Assembly (NCBI RefSeq): GCF_009192745.1
Contig: NZ_VTFV01000009.1
Location: 1-64,000, forward strand
DNA: 64,000 bases
DNA from: Arthrobacter citreus
Lineage (GTDB): Bacteria; Actinomycetota; Actinomycetes; Actinomycetales; Micrococcaceae
Reading direction: 5' to 3'
Shown here: piece after piece, positions 49,347 to 56,792 of the stretch
Layout: the number at the start of each line of letters is the position of its first letter
Numbering within the stretch: position 1 is the stretch's first letter
Notes under the pieces: model-generated
Databases searched by the model: none
The model's input: the letters and a program-made list of their open reading frames with translations, nothing else
What the model was told of the DNA's origin: nothing
Translations under genes and position numbers: made by a program

Positions 49347-51245
49347 TTAGTGCTGCGGCTGGCGGGCCGGGAGCAGCGGCGCGAAGAACGCGGCGAGCTC
49401 CGCCGTCGCCGTCAGGGGCAGGACGCTGGCGACGTACTGGTCCGGGCGGACCACCACCACGACGCCGGAGCGGTCGATGCCGCGCAGGTCAAAGATGTCT
49501 TCCTCCGGGTTGGCGCCGTAGACCTTGTTCAAGTCGGTCAGCCGGAACGGGCCAACCTCAGGCTTGAAGACCTTGGGAACCGCGTTGATGTCGATCCCGG
49601 TGTGGTCCTGCTGGTAGATCACCTTCACGTCGAACCAGGCGTCGTCGTCGCCTCCGGCCGGCTGCGCAGCCAGCGGGGATTCAGGAGAGTTCTGGAGCCA
49701 CTCGGCCAGCTCCGTCACACCCGACGGCGTGCCTGCCGGTGCAGCGTCCGCGAAGACGTAGATGCGCCAGCGGCCGTCGGCCTTGGCCTGGTGGCCCAGC
49801 TGCAGCGGGTTGGTGTCGCTGACGCGCAGCACCGGAGCGGACTTGAAGCGTTTGCCAATGGGGAAGCCCGTTGCCAGGTCCTGGTGCTTGGCCTCGCTGA
49901 TCAGCATGGAGGGGGTGTACTCGGTCATGAAGCCTGCCGGGAATTCAGCCGTGCGGACGTAGAAGTCCTCCAGGTCCGAAGGGTTCTCGAACTCCTCCGG
50001 CTTCTTGGCCATGAGGGTGGACCATTCCTTGTCGAAGTCGATCAGGTTCTTGGCCACAACCTGGCGCTCGGCAGAGTAGGTGGAGAGCAGGGACTCCGGG
50101 GCCCGTCCGTCGAGGACGTGTCCGAGCTTCCAGGCAATGTTGAAGCCGTCCTGCATTGACACGTTCATGCCCTGGCCGGCCTTGGCGCTGTGGGTGTGGC
50201 AGGCATCGCCGGTGATGAAGACGCGCGGGGTGCGGGTGCCGACTTCCTCGGGCTTGACGTCGTCGAACCGGTCGGTAAGGCGGTGTCCCACCTCGTAGAC
50301 GCTGTGCCAGGCCACGTTGCGCACGTCCAGCGTGTAGGGGTGCAGGATGGCGTTGGCCTTGGCGATGATCTCGTCAATGCTGGTCTTGCGGACGGCACCG
50401 TTGTCGCCCTCGGGCACTTCACCCAGGTCCACGTACATACGGAACAGGTGCCCGCCTTCACGCGGAATGTGCAGGATCGAGCCGCCGTTGGAGGACTGGA
50501 TGGCGCACTTGGTGCGGATGTCGGGGAAATCGGTGGAAGCCAGGACGTCCATGACACCCCAGGCGTGGTTGGCGGCGTCGCCGGCCAGGGTGCTGCCGAT
50601 GGACTGGCGCACCTTGCTGCGTGCGCCGTCGCAGCCCACCACGTACTTGGCCTTGACGGTGCGCTCGGCGCCTTCGTCCGGGCCCGCGGTGTGGCGCAGG
50701 GTCACGGTGACCGGGTACTCGGCGTCGTCGTCGACCTCCAGATCCACGAATTCGTAGCCGTAGTCGGGCTTCATGCGGGCCGGGGAGTTGGCCATGAAGC
50801 GGGCGAAGTAGTCCAGCACACGGGCCTGGTTGACGATCAGGTGCGGGAATTCGCTGACGCCGGTGGCGTCGTCCAGGGCACGGCCGGAGCGGACGATGTT
50901 TTCCGGGTTCTCCGGGTCCGGACGCCAGAAGCACATTTCGGTGATCCGGTACGCCTCGGCAGTGATTTCCTCCGCGAAGCCGAATGCCTGGAAGGTCTCC
51001 ACGCTGCGGGCCTGGATGCCGTCGGCCTGGCCGATCACCAGCCGGCTGTCCCGGCGTTCGATGATGCGCGTGGTGATGTTCGGGAACTGGGACAGCTGTG
51101 CGGCGGCGAGCATGCCTGCCGGGCCGGAGCCCACGATCAGCACGTCAACCTGATCCGGGAGTTCTTCGGGGCGGTCAATGCCGACGCCGGCTGCCGGCTC
51201 AATGCGCGGGTCGCCGGAAACGTAGCCGTGGTGGTGGAACTGCAC
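49347..51245 (-). CDS. FAD-binding aromatic monooxygenase (phenol 2-monooxygenase / 3-hydroxybenzoate 4-monooxygenase type)
   Basis: A 632-aa class A flavoprotein hydroxylase adding one oxygen to a phenolic ring using NADPH. FAD motifs are VDVLIVGSGPAGMLAAAQLSQ (GxGxxG), the DG motif KYVVGCDGARSKVRQSIG and RVFITGDACHTHSAKAGQGMNVSMQDGFNIAWKLGHVL. The C-terminal thioredoxin-like domain, IDINAVPKVFKPEVGP ... YVASVLPL, is characteristic of the phenol hydroxylase/MobA group. The start is GTG, and an inverted-repeat operator lies just upstream. No ring-cleavage enzyme is present in the window, so the rest of the pathway must be elsewhere. Confidence 0.9.
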   Translation of the reverse strand: MQFHHHGYVSGDPRIEPAAGVGIDRPEELPDQVDVLIVGSGPAGMLAAAQLSQFPNITTRIIERRDSRLVIGQADGIQARSVETFQAFGFAEEITAEAYRITEMCFWRPDPENPENIVRSGRALDDATGVSEFPHLIVNQARVLDYFARFMANSPARMKPDYGYEFVDLEVDDDAEYPVTVTLRHTAGPDEGAERTVKAKYVVGCDGARSKVRQSIGSTLAGDAANHAWGVMDVLASTDFPDIRTKCAIQSSNGGSILHIPREGGHLFRMYVDLGEVPEGDNGAVRKTSIDEIIAKANAILHPYTLDVRNVAWHSVYEVGHRLTDRFDDVKPEEVGTRTPRVFITGDACHTHSAKAGQGMNVSMQDGFNIAWKLGHVLDGRAPESLLSTYSAERQVVAKNLIDFDKEWSTLMAKKPEEFENPSDLEDFYVRTAEFPAGFMTEYTPSMLISEAKHQDLATGFPIGKRFKSAPVLRVSDTNPLQLGHQAKADGRWRIYVFADAAPAGTPSGVTELAEWLQNSPESPLAAQPAGGDDDAWFDVKVIYQQDHTGIDINAVPKVFKPEVGPFRLTDLNKVYGANPEEDIFDLRGIDRSGVVVVVRPDQYVASVLPLTATAELAAFFAPLLPARQPQH

Positions 51246-51273
51246 AGTGTCCTCACTTCTCTGGTTCTTCGTG

Positions 51274-51306
51274 TTCGATATTTGAACAACTAGTTCAATA
51301 TTCGAA
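51274..51306. promoter_or_regulatory. Inverted-repeat operator upstream of the FAD monooxygenase
   Basis: TTGAAC (51282-51287) and GTTCAA (51293-51298) are separated by 5 bp and embedded in a larger near-palindrome with TTCGA at 51274-51278 and TCGAA at 51302-51306. AACTAGTT (51288-51295) is also self-complementary. Such sites are typical of MarR or IclR regulators of aromatic catabolism. No regulator gene adjoins it. Confidence 0.65.
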
Positions 51307-51387
51307 TCAAGCTCGGATTTACTGTACTGGAGGCATGACGCAGGTCACAACCATGGTCTGGTGTGTGACGGAACTTGCCCCGGTTTC

Positions 51388-51458
51388 CACTTCTGCTGCC
51401 GTTTTGCACTTTCACGACCGGTTCCAGGCGGTCGCGACGTGCACCGATAGCAGAAGTG
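51388..51458. other. 71-nt segmented hairpin element between nucleotidase and monooxygenase genes
   Basis: Three nested complementary segments stack into one arm: CACTTCTGCT (51388-51397) with AGCAGAAGTG (51449-51458), TGCAC (51405-51409) with GTGCA (51439-51443), and CGACCG (51415-51420) with CGGTCG (51429-51434), capped by an 8-nt loop. The internal loops are small and roughly symmetric (7/5 and 5/4). There is no open frame of note. It could be a structured RNA, a REP-like mobile palindrome or an elaborate terminator. Confidence 0.6.
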
Positions 51459-51489
51459 TGTGCCCGGACCCGCTGGGGTCCAGGCACAC
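51458..51489. terminator. Hairpin terminator of the nucleotidase gene
   Basis: GTGTGCC (51458-51464) and GGACCC (51466-51471) pair with GGGTCC (51476-51481) and GGCACAC (51483-51489), with a GCTG loop and a single C/A mismatch. It lies 22 nt beyond the nucleotidase stop on the minus strand and directly abuts the 71-nt segmented hairpin. Confidence 0.7.
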
Positions 51490-51511
51490 GCCGGCAGAGG
51501 GTCCGCCCGGG

Positions 51512-53395
51512 TTACCCGAAGACCGGAGCGCCGGCCCGAACCAGCCGCCAGTTCTCCTCGGCAAAGTCAGCAGGGTTGATGCTCTGGTTGGCCACCACGT
51601 AGTCGATCAGCAGCTGCCGGATTTCGGTCTGCTGGTTTAGCAGCACTGGAGCCGTGGCGATGTGCGGGAAGTTCCCGCCGCCGGACTGGCGGTAGTTGTT
51701 CGTCGCAACGGCGAAGTGCTGCGCCGGATCCAGCGGAGCGCCGTCGTACGTCAGGTTGGTGATCCGCTCCCCCACCGGGGCGCTGATGTCGATGTCGTAG
51801 CCGATCCCGGAGAACATGTCGTAGTTGTAGTCCGGGGTACCGCTGGCGTTGGTCAGGGTTTCCGGATCCACCGCAGCGCCCGGCGCCGTCTGGTTGAAGT
51901 ACTTCGCCGAATACTCCAGGTACTCCTTGATCTGCGCGCCGGTCATGTCCACCGCATAGAGCGTGTTCGGGAAGACGTACAGTCCGGCCAGGTCACGGAT
52001 GGTCACCGGGCCTTCGGGGATCACGGCGGTGCGGCTGAAGGGAGCGGCAAGTGAAAGCACCGGGAGATCACCCGCCGGGGTGCCGGCCAGCGCCCGCTCC
52101 ACCGCCTGGATCTGCACCTCGTTGACGAAGTCAATCACTGCCGTGTCCCGGTAACGGGATTCGGCGGCCGGCATGGTCTCCGTCGCCGTGCCCACCGGGG
52201 TGTTCACATAATCGATGACCCGCTGGTGCGCATCCCGGACCAGGTCCGAGACCACCAGGTCAGCCTCCACTGTGTTGGCGTTGAGCAGGGAGGCCGACGC
52301 CGATGTCACGTCCCACTTGCCGTGCACCTTGGTCAGCTCGAAGTCCATCACGGACAGCCGCATGCCCCAGTTCAGCGGTTCGGTCAGCAGCACCTGCTCG
52401 CCGGTGGCCTTGTTGGTGACGAAGTGCTCCGGGATTTCCTGGTGCGCGTGGCCCACCAGGATCGCGTCGATCCCCGGGACTTCTTCGGCAACCTGCGTCG
52501 CGGCATTCTCCAGCGGCAGGTCATCGCCATAGGAGGATGTGCCCGAGGTACCGGAGTGTGCACTGACCACTACGACGTCGGCTCCCGCGGCCTTCATCTG
52601 CGGCACGTATTCGGCGGCGGTTTCCACCAGTCCCGGGAAGCGCAGCTTGCCCTCCACGTTGCCCTTGTCCCAGATGGCAATGCCCGGGTTGGTCAGGCCC
52701 AGGATGCCAACCTTGATCGGCTTGCCGCCCTTCGGCTTGACCGTCTTGATGATGTACGGGGTGAACGCGGGCTCGCTGGTGGCTTCGTCCACCGCATTGG
52801 CGGCGAGCAGCGGGAAGTCCACCTGCTCCTCGAACCGGGCCAGCAGTTCGGTGCCGTAGTTGAACTCGTGATTACCCAGGGCTGCGGCGTCGTAATCCAT
52901 GGCGTTCATGGCAGCGGCCATCGGATGGATTTCGCCCGTCTGGGTGATCGGCTCCACGTTGGCGAAGTAGTCGGTGAGCGAGGTCCCCTGGATAGTGTCG
53001 CCGGCGTCGATCAGCAGGGTGTTGTCCACGCCGCGGTCGGCGCGGACCTGGTTCACCAGGCCGGAGATCTTGGCGAGGCCAACATCGTTGCCTGCTGCGT
53101 CGTCGTACTCCGCGTTCTTGAAGTAATCCCAGTTTTCGATGTAGCCGTGCAGGTCGGACGTGCCCATGACCGTGATGCTGGCCGTTTGGGCCTTGCCGGG
53201 GTGCCCGGGTTTGTGCGGCTTGCCGGGATGTCCCGGCTTTCCGCCGTGGCCGTGGCCGGCACCGTGACCGTGGCCGTGGCCGGATCCGGAACCGGGCGAG
53301 GCGGCTGCAGAAGGCATGAGTACAAGGCTAGCGGCGCAGACAGCGGCGAGGACCGCAGCAACGCGCGTACGTGGCGTGGGTGATGGGGAAAACAC
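51512..53395 (-). CDS. Secreted bifunctional 5'-nucleotidase/2',3'-cyclic phosphodiesterase-like enzyme
   Basis: A 627-aa secreted metallophosphoesterase releasing phosphate and nucleosides from nucleotides. A signal peptide (TRVAAVLAAVCAASLVLMPSAAAS) is followed by a His/Gly/Lys/Pro-rich linker at residues about 35-70. Then come the calcineurin-like motifs ITVMGTSDLHG, LLIDAGDTIQGTSL, AAALGNHEFNYG and ILVGHAHQEIPEH. The C-terminal substrate domain includes YVFPNTLYAVDMTGAQIKEYLEYSAKYFNQ. It starts at GTG with AAGGAG 10 nt before. There is no sorting signal or lipobox, so it is probably released to the medium. Confidence 0.92.
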   Translation of the reverse strand: MFSPSPTPRTRVAAVLAAVCAASLVLMPSAAASPGSGSGHGHGHGAGHGHGGKPGHPGKPHKPGHPGKAQTASITVMGTSDLHGYIENWDYFKNAEYDDAAGNDVGLAKISGLVNQVRADRGVDNTLLIDAGDTIQGTSLTDYFANVEPITQTGEIHPMAAAMNAMDYDAAALGNHEFNYGTELLARFEEQVDFPLLAANAVDEATSEPAFTPYIIKTVKPKGGKPIKVGILGLTNPGIAIWDKGNVEGKLRFPGLVETAAEYVPQMKAAGADVVVVSAHSGTSGTSSYGDDLPLENAATQVAEEVPGIDAILVGHAHQEIPEHFVTNKATGEQVLLTEPLNWGMRLSVMDFELTKVHGKWDVTSASASLLNANTVEADLVVSDLVRDAHQRVIDYVNTPVGTATETMPAAESRYRDTAVIDFVNEVQIQAVERALAGTPAGDLPVLSLAAPFSRTAVIPEGPVTIRDLAGLYVFPNTLYAVDMTGAQIKEYLEYSAKYFNQTAPGAAVDPETLTNASGTPDYNYDMFSGIGYDIDISAPVGERITNLTYDGAPLDPAQHFAVATNNYRQSGGGNFPHIATAPVLLNQQTEIRQLLIDYVVANQSINPADFAEENWRLVRAGAPVFG

Positions 53396-53561
53396 GGGGA
53401 ACCAGCTCCTTGGGGGGCCGAACGGGGTGGAGGTACTTAGGCAGCCTTCCCCCCTGCACGGGTTGAGCGAAAGGTGCCGGACCCGTTTGGGCCACTAAAT
53501 CCGCGAATGTCATGTCGCTGACACCTGCCGTTCCTTCAAGGGAGTATCTTCGGCCTCACAC

Positions 53562-53605
53562 TGGACATTGCTAAGCGCTTAGGTAATTATGGCTAAGTGC
53601 TTAGC
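53562..53605 (+). promoter_or_regulatory. Promoter with two 14-bp palindromic operators for the EamA gene
   Basis: TGGACA (53562-53567) and AATTAT (53585-53590), 17 bp apart, form a -35/-10 pair. Operator 1, GCTAAGCGCTTAGG (53570-53583), fills the spacer. Operator 2, GCTAAGTGCTTAGC (53592-53605), is a palindrome covering the predicted transcription start and the GTG start codon. Their centres are 22 bp apart, two helical turns. No Shine-Dalgarno exists, so the transcript is probably leaderless. Confidence 0.7.
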
Positions 53606-54517
53606 AAACTTGGGCTGCTGTCCCTTACCGCCCTTGCTCCGGTCGCCTGGGGCACCACATACCTGGTCACCACGGAGCTCCTCCCGCCGGACCGGCCCCT
53701 GCTGGCCGCCGTGCTTCGATCCCTGCCGGCAGGCCTGGTGCTGCTGGCAGTGCTCAGGCGCATGCCGTCAGGGGCCTGGTGGTGGAAGTCCGCTGTGCTG
53801 GGGCTGCTCAACTTCGGCGCCTTCTTCGCACTGCTGTTCATCGCTGCCTACCGGCTGCCGGGCGGCGTAGCGGCGATGGTTGGCGCAGTGCAGCCGCTGC
53901 TGGTGGCGGTGCTGGCCTCACGGGTTCTCGGCGAGCGCCTGGGCCCGGTGAAGCTTGCGGCCGGTGCCGCAGGAATTGCCGGGGTGGGCCTGCTCGTCCT
54001 GTCAGCGGACGCCAGGCTGGACGCCGCGGGGGTGCTGGCAGCCCTTGGCGGAGCGGCGTCGATGGCAGCGGGCATTGTGCTGACCAAACGCTGGCAGCCG
54101 CCGGCCGGCCCGCTGGTCTCCACAGCGTGGCAACTGGTGGCGGGCGGAGTGTTCCTGGTTCCGGTCATGCTTGCCGTCGAAGGATCCTCGATGCCTGCCT
54201 TCACCGGGCTGAATCTCGCCGGCTACCTGTACCTTGCGCTGGTGGGAACCGTGCTGGCGTACTGGCTGTGGTTCCGCGGGATCGCCCGGCTGCCGGCGTC
54301 CAGCGTCAGTTTCCTGTCCCTGCTGAGCCCAGTCGTGGCCACGGCTGCCGGCGCGGCCGTGCTTGGCGAAGGCTTCTCGCCCGGGCAGCTGGCTGGCCTG
54401 GCCCTTATTCTCGGAGCCTTGGTGGCGGCCAATAGTGCAGCACTGGAGTTTCGTTCGCGCCGGCCAGGAAAGGCCCGGCGGCGGGAGGCTACTGGGTCTG
54501 CCAGCTCGCCTCGGTAG
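53597..54517 (+). CDS. EamA/DMT-family exporter
   Basis: A 306-aa transporter of the drug/metabolite family with ten helices in two EamA repeats. LTALAPVAWGTTYLVTTELLPPDRPLLAAVLRSLPAGLVLL is repeat 1, and the second repeat begins near GGAASMAAGIVLTKRW and ends VVATAAGAAVLGEGFSPGQLAGLALILGALVAANS. The family exports amino acids, metabolites or drugs. The GTG start sits inside an operator palindrome, implying tight repression. The 3' end overlaps the convergent DUF4190 gene by 29 nt. Confidence 0.9.
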   Translation: MLSKLGLLSLTALAPVAWGTTYLVTTELLPPDRPLLAAVLRSLPAGLVLLAVLRRMPSGAWWWKSAVLGLLNFGAFFALLFIAAYRLPGGVAAMVGAVQPLLVAVLASRVLGERLGPVKLAAGAAGIAGVGLLVLSADARLDAAGVLAALGGAASMAAGIVLTKRWQPPAGPLVSTAWQLVAGGVFLVPVMLAVEGSSMPAFTGLNLAGYLYLALVGTVLAYWLWFRGIARLPASSVSFLSLLSPVVATAAGAAVLGEGFSPGQLAGLALILGALVAANSAALEFRSRRPGKARRREATGSASSPR

Positions 54518-55349
54518 GTTCCGTAAGTCCAAATGTCTCTTCCACGAGCACCCGCTGTCCCGGAAGAGCCGTTGCTGGAACGTCCATGCAGACCTCGTAC
54601 TGGGCTGCACCGCCGTTTTCGAGCGTTGGCACCGAAGTTCCCTGCAGATCCAGGACAGCGAGGCACGTGGATTCGTCATACTGGCGACTGTCGGATCCCA
54701 CAAAGTTCGTCCTCAGGTCCAGCCATGGGTCACCTTCCTCGTTGCCGTTGTAAACCACGTCGAGGGTGATCAGGACGTACTGCCCCTCGGGTGCCTGGTT
54801 GAACTCGTTGAATCCCAGGATCGCGTCAGTCGCATTCAGCTGGACGCTGGAAACGCTCACGCTGTACTCCCCCACCTCAGCCGCTGTTCCCAGCGGCAGC
54901 AGTTCAGCACTCGCTGTGGCTGAAGATGAGCCGGACGCAGACGCGGAGGGACTGGCAGTGGCGGACGGCGTCCTTGTGGAGGAGGGATTGCTGCTCACCT
55001 CATCCTCCACCGCATTGAAGAGCGCACCCCAGAACGCCGTGACCAGGATGGCCGCAACCAGTGCCACGCCGGAAACCACCACGGCGGCAATGGACAGCCC
55101 TTTAGCCGAGGTCCGCTGGCGGACCGCAGTCACCAGGGCTGCTATGCCAAGTCCCAGGCCAATGAGCGCCAGGATCAGCGCCAGCCAGCTAATGATCGGA
55201 ATCCAGAACAGGAACAGCGCCACTATGCCCAGGATCAGTCCTGCCAGCGCCATCCCCCTGCCGTTGTTGGACTGCATGAGTCCCGGCGGGGGCGGATATC
55301 CCTGCCCGCCGTAGCCGTACAGAGGATCGTTTGGCCCAGTACCCATCAT
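54489..55349 (-). CDS. DUF4190/DUF4352 membrane-anchored protein
   Basis: A protein of about 286 aa. A Gly/Pro/Tyr-rich N-terminus (PLYGYGGQGYPPPPG) is followed by two helices typical of DUF4190 (GMALAGLILGIVALFLFWIPII and GLSIAAVVVSGVALVAAILV). A Ser/Thr-rich linker follows, then an extracellular DUF4352-like beta domain with QYVLITLDVVYNGNEEGDPWLDLRTNFVGSDSRQYD and a Cys pair. Two adjacent ATGs (55349, 55346) could start it; spacing to GAGG favours the second. The function is unknown, probably at the cell envelope. Confidence 0.82.
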   Translation of the reverse strand: MMGTGPNDPLYGYGGQGYPPPPGLMQSNNGRGMALAGLILGIVALFLFWIPIISWLALILALIGLGLGIAALVTAVRQRTSAKGLSIAAVVVSGVALVAAILVTAFWGALFNAVEDEVSSNPSSTRTPSATASPSASASGSSSATASAELLPLGTAAEVGEYSVSVSSVQLNATDAILGFNEFNQAPEGQYVLITLDVVYNGNEEGDPWLDLRTNFVGSDSRQYDESTCLAVLDLQGTSVPTLENGGAAQYEVCMDVPATALPGQRVLVEETFGLTEPTEASWQTQ

Positions 55350-55506
55350 CGCCTCGCTGGATTCGGACGCCGCAGCAAGGGAACCCTGTTTCTGGCCCTC
55401 CCGGCAGCGGGTCGATTTTTCGGGTCTTTCAACGGTAGGCGCGCACGGCCGGGGCTACAAGGATCTGCCGGAACCCCGGACCTGCCGCACCGGATTCCCC
55501 GGCAAC

Positions 55507-56004
55507 TCAGCGCGAGGCCGTCGCCCCGCTGGTGGGGGTGGCGGGGGCGGAAGTCCCAGAGGTGCCGGTGGGAGCGGACGACGACGGCGGGCTGCCGGGG
55601 CTGCGCGTGCCGGCGGACGACGACGGCGCGGCGGTGCGGGTGACGGTGCTCGTGGGCCCGGGCGAGGGAGTCACGGTGTTCCGTTCCATCGGAGTAAACA
55701 GCGACGCCCACATAACAGCCGCGAAGATGCTCACCACCAGCGCGGCAGCGGAAATGATCACTGCCGCAACCGAGAGCCCCTTCGCCGAACTCCGGGCCCG
55801 TCCGGCCGCAACCAGCGCACCGATACCCAGGCCGAGCCCAATGATGGCGAGTACTACTGCCACGAGGTTGACGGCGGGAAACCAGAACAGCAGCAGCGCG
55901 GCTATGCCGGCGATCAGGCCGGCAACTGCCAGCCCCCTGCCCGCATTCCGGTCCTGCGGCGGATATCCCTGATAGTCCCGGTGATCGAACTGCTGGGAGC
56001 CCAT
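55507..56004 (-). CDS. DUF4190 membrane protein, short paralogue
   Basis: The 165-aa protein resembles the N-terminal half of the neighbouring gene at 54489-55349: DYQGYPPQDRNAGRGLAVAGLIAGIAALLLFWFP and SAKGLSVAAVIISAAALVVSIFAAVMWASLF correspond to its two helices. It then ends in a Ser/Thr/Pro-rich tail without the DUF4352 domain. The ATG at 56004 (MGSQQFDHRD) is chosen; the longer frame to 56280 is not conserved in style. The pair looks like a tandem duplication. The function is unknown. Confidence 0.8.
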   Translation of the reverse strand: MGSQQFDHRDYQGYPPQDRNAGRGLAVAGLIAGIAALLLFWFPAVNLVAVVLAIIGLGLGIGALVAAGRARSSAKGLSVAAVIISAAALVVSIFAAVMWASLFTPMERNTVTPSPGPTSTVTRTAAPSSSAGTRSPGSPPSSSAPTGTSGTSAPATPTSGATASR

Positions 56005-56044
56005 GGTTGCCTCGTTGGTCCAGACACCGCAGGAAGCGGCGGGG

Positions 56045-56599
56045 TCAGTGGTTTCGCGCTTCTCCCACGGTAGGCGCGCCGGATGAGCCCGGCAAGGAAT
56101 CGGCAGCAGGGCGTCCTGGACGCGTCCCAACCAGCTGTTCCACCTGTGCCCGCAGAGCCGCCTCCAGCTCGGACCTTCCCTCCGGCCGGGCGCCGCGCAC
56201 AGCCTGGCCCTGCGAGCAGGGTGCACCGGGTGCGTCTGGTCCGGGTGGTACGCCGGGGGCGCCGGCATGCTCCGCGGCATCCGCGCCCAGGACCCCTTCC
56301 TGGGCTGTGAGGCCGATCAGCCGGAACAGCTCGCGGTCCTCCCGGGTGGCCAGGGAGGAGGTCTTCAGGTCATTGAGCACGGCCAGGCCCGCAAGGGAGC
56401 GGCGCGGATTGGCACTCAGGGACGCTTCCAGCGCCCACTGTGCCCGCACCCACCATTGGGCACGACGGTCCGCCTCCAGCTTCTGCCGGTAAGCGAAGTA
56501 GGCAACCAGCGCCGTCGCCAGGATCCCGAGCGGACCCAGCACCGGAATCCATGTGATGGCCCAGTCTCCGACTGCCGGCCAGAATTCTCCCCAACCCAT
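56045..56599 (-). CDS. Hypothetical membrane-anchored protein
   Basis: A 184-aa protein with a single N-terminal helix (AITWIPVLGPLGILATALVAYFAYRQ) followed by a charged region, KLEADRRAQWWVRAQWALEASLSANPRRSLAGLAVLNDL. The C-terminus is low-complexity Ala/Pro/Gly. The helix followed by a cytoplasmic Trp/Arg-rich segment resembles short proteins found widely in actinobacteria, but I do not recognise a named family. It is separated from the DUF4190 gene by 40 nt. Confidence 0.6.
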   Translation of the reverse strand: MGWGEFWPAVGDWAITWIPVLGPLGILATALVAYFAYRQKLEADRRAQWWVRAQWALEASLSANPRRSLAGLAVLNDLKTSSLATREDRELFRLIGLTAQEGVLGADAAEHAGAPGVPPGPDAPGAPCSQGQAVRGARPEGRSELEAALRAQVEQLVGTRPGRPAADSLPGSSGAPTVGEARNH

Positions 56600-56608
56600 G
56601 TCCGGAGC

Positions 56609-56740
56609 CTAACCCCGGGCAAGGACTGTGCGGGAGGGCGGTCCCTGGTCCAGGCTGGCCACGGCTTCGATTTCCACCAGCAGACCAGGTCCGGCCAGGG
56701 CCGCGACCCGGGGCTGGCCGGTATCGCACGGCCTGCTTTG
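56609..56740 (-). pseudogene. Remnant of a RidA-family protein C-terminus
   Basis: Read on the minus strand, the stretch ending at TAG (56609-56611) encodes RPCDTGQPRVAALAGPG and LLVEIEAVASLDQGPP. The LLVEIEAVA segment is the conserved last strand of RidA/YjgF proteins. No start codon and no upstream RidA sequence exists, since the TetR promoter follows immediately. About 40 codons are left. RidA proteins detoxify enamines and often accompany amine catabolism, which suits the adjacent operon. Confidence 0.5.
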
Positions 56741-56763
56741 GCCCGGCCGGGCCGGTAGATTGT

Positions 56764-56787
56764 GAACTCCTACTAGTCGAGGAGTTC
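56764..56787. promoter_or_regulatory. Inverted-repeat operator overlapping the TetR ribosome binding site
   Basis: GAACTCCT (56764-56771) and AGGAGTTC (56780-56787) are exact reverse complements separated by 8 bp, with ACTAGT (56772-56777) near the centre. The right arm includes the GAGGAG ribosome binding site (56779-56784) of the TetR gene, 8 nt from its ATG. Binding would block transcription, and in RNA the arms could pair and hide the site. Confidence 0.6.
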
Positions 56788-56792
56788 CTTAC

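Noticed and set aside
49347-50159. Plus-strand frames under the FAD monooxygenase
   Set aside because: They mirror the monooxygenase codons and lack start signals or motifs.
51290-51487. Short minus-strand open frame between the nucleotidase and monooxygenase
   Set aside because: It runs through the segmented hairpin and operator, has no ribosome binding site and no conserved features.
53328-53513. 61-aa minus-strand frame upstream of the nucleotidase start
   Set aside because: It overlaps the nucleotidase signal-peptide codons in another frame; no support as a leader peptide beyond being open.
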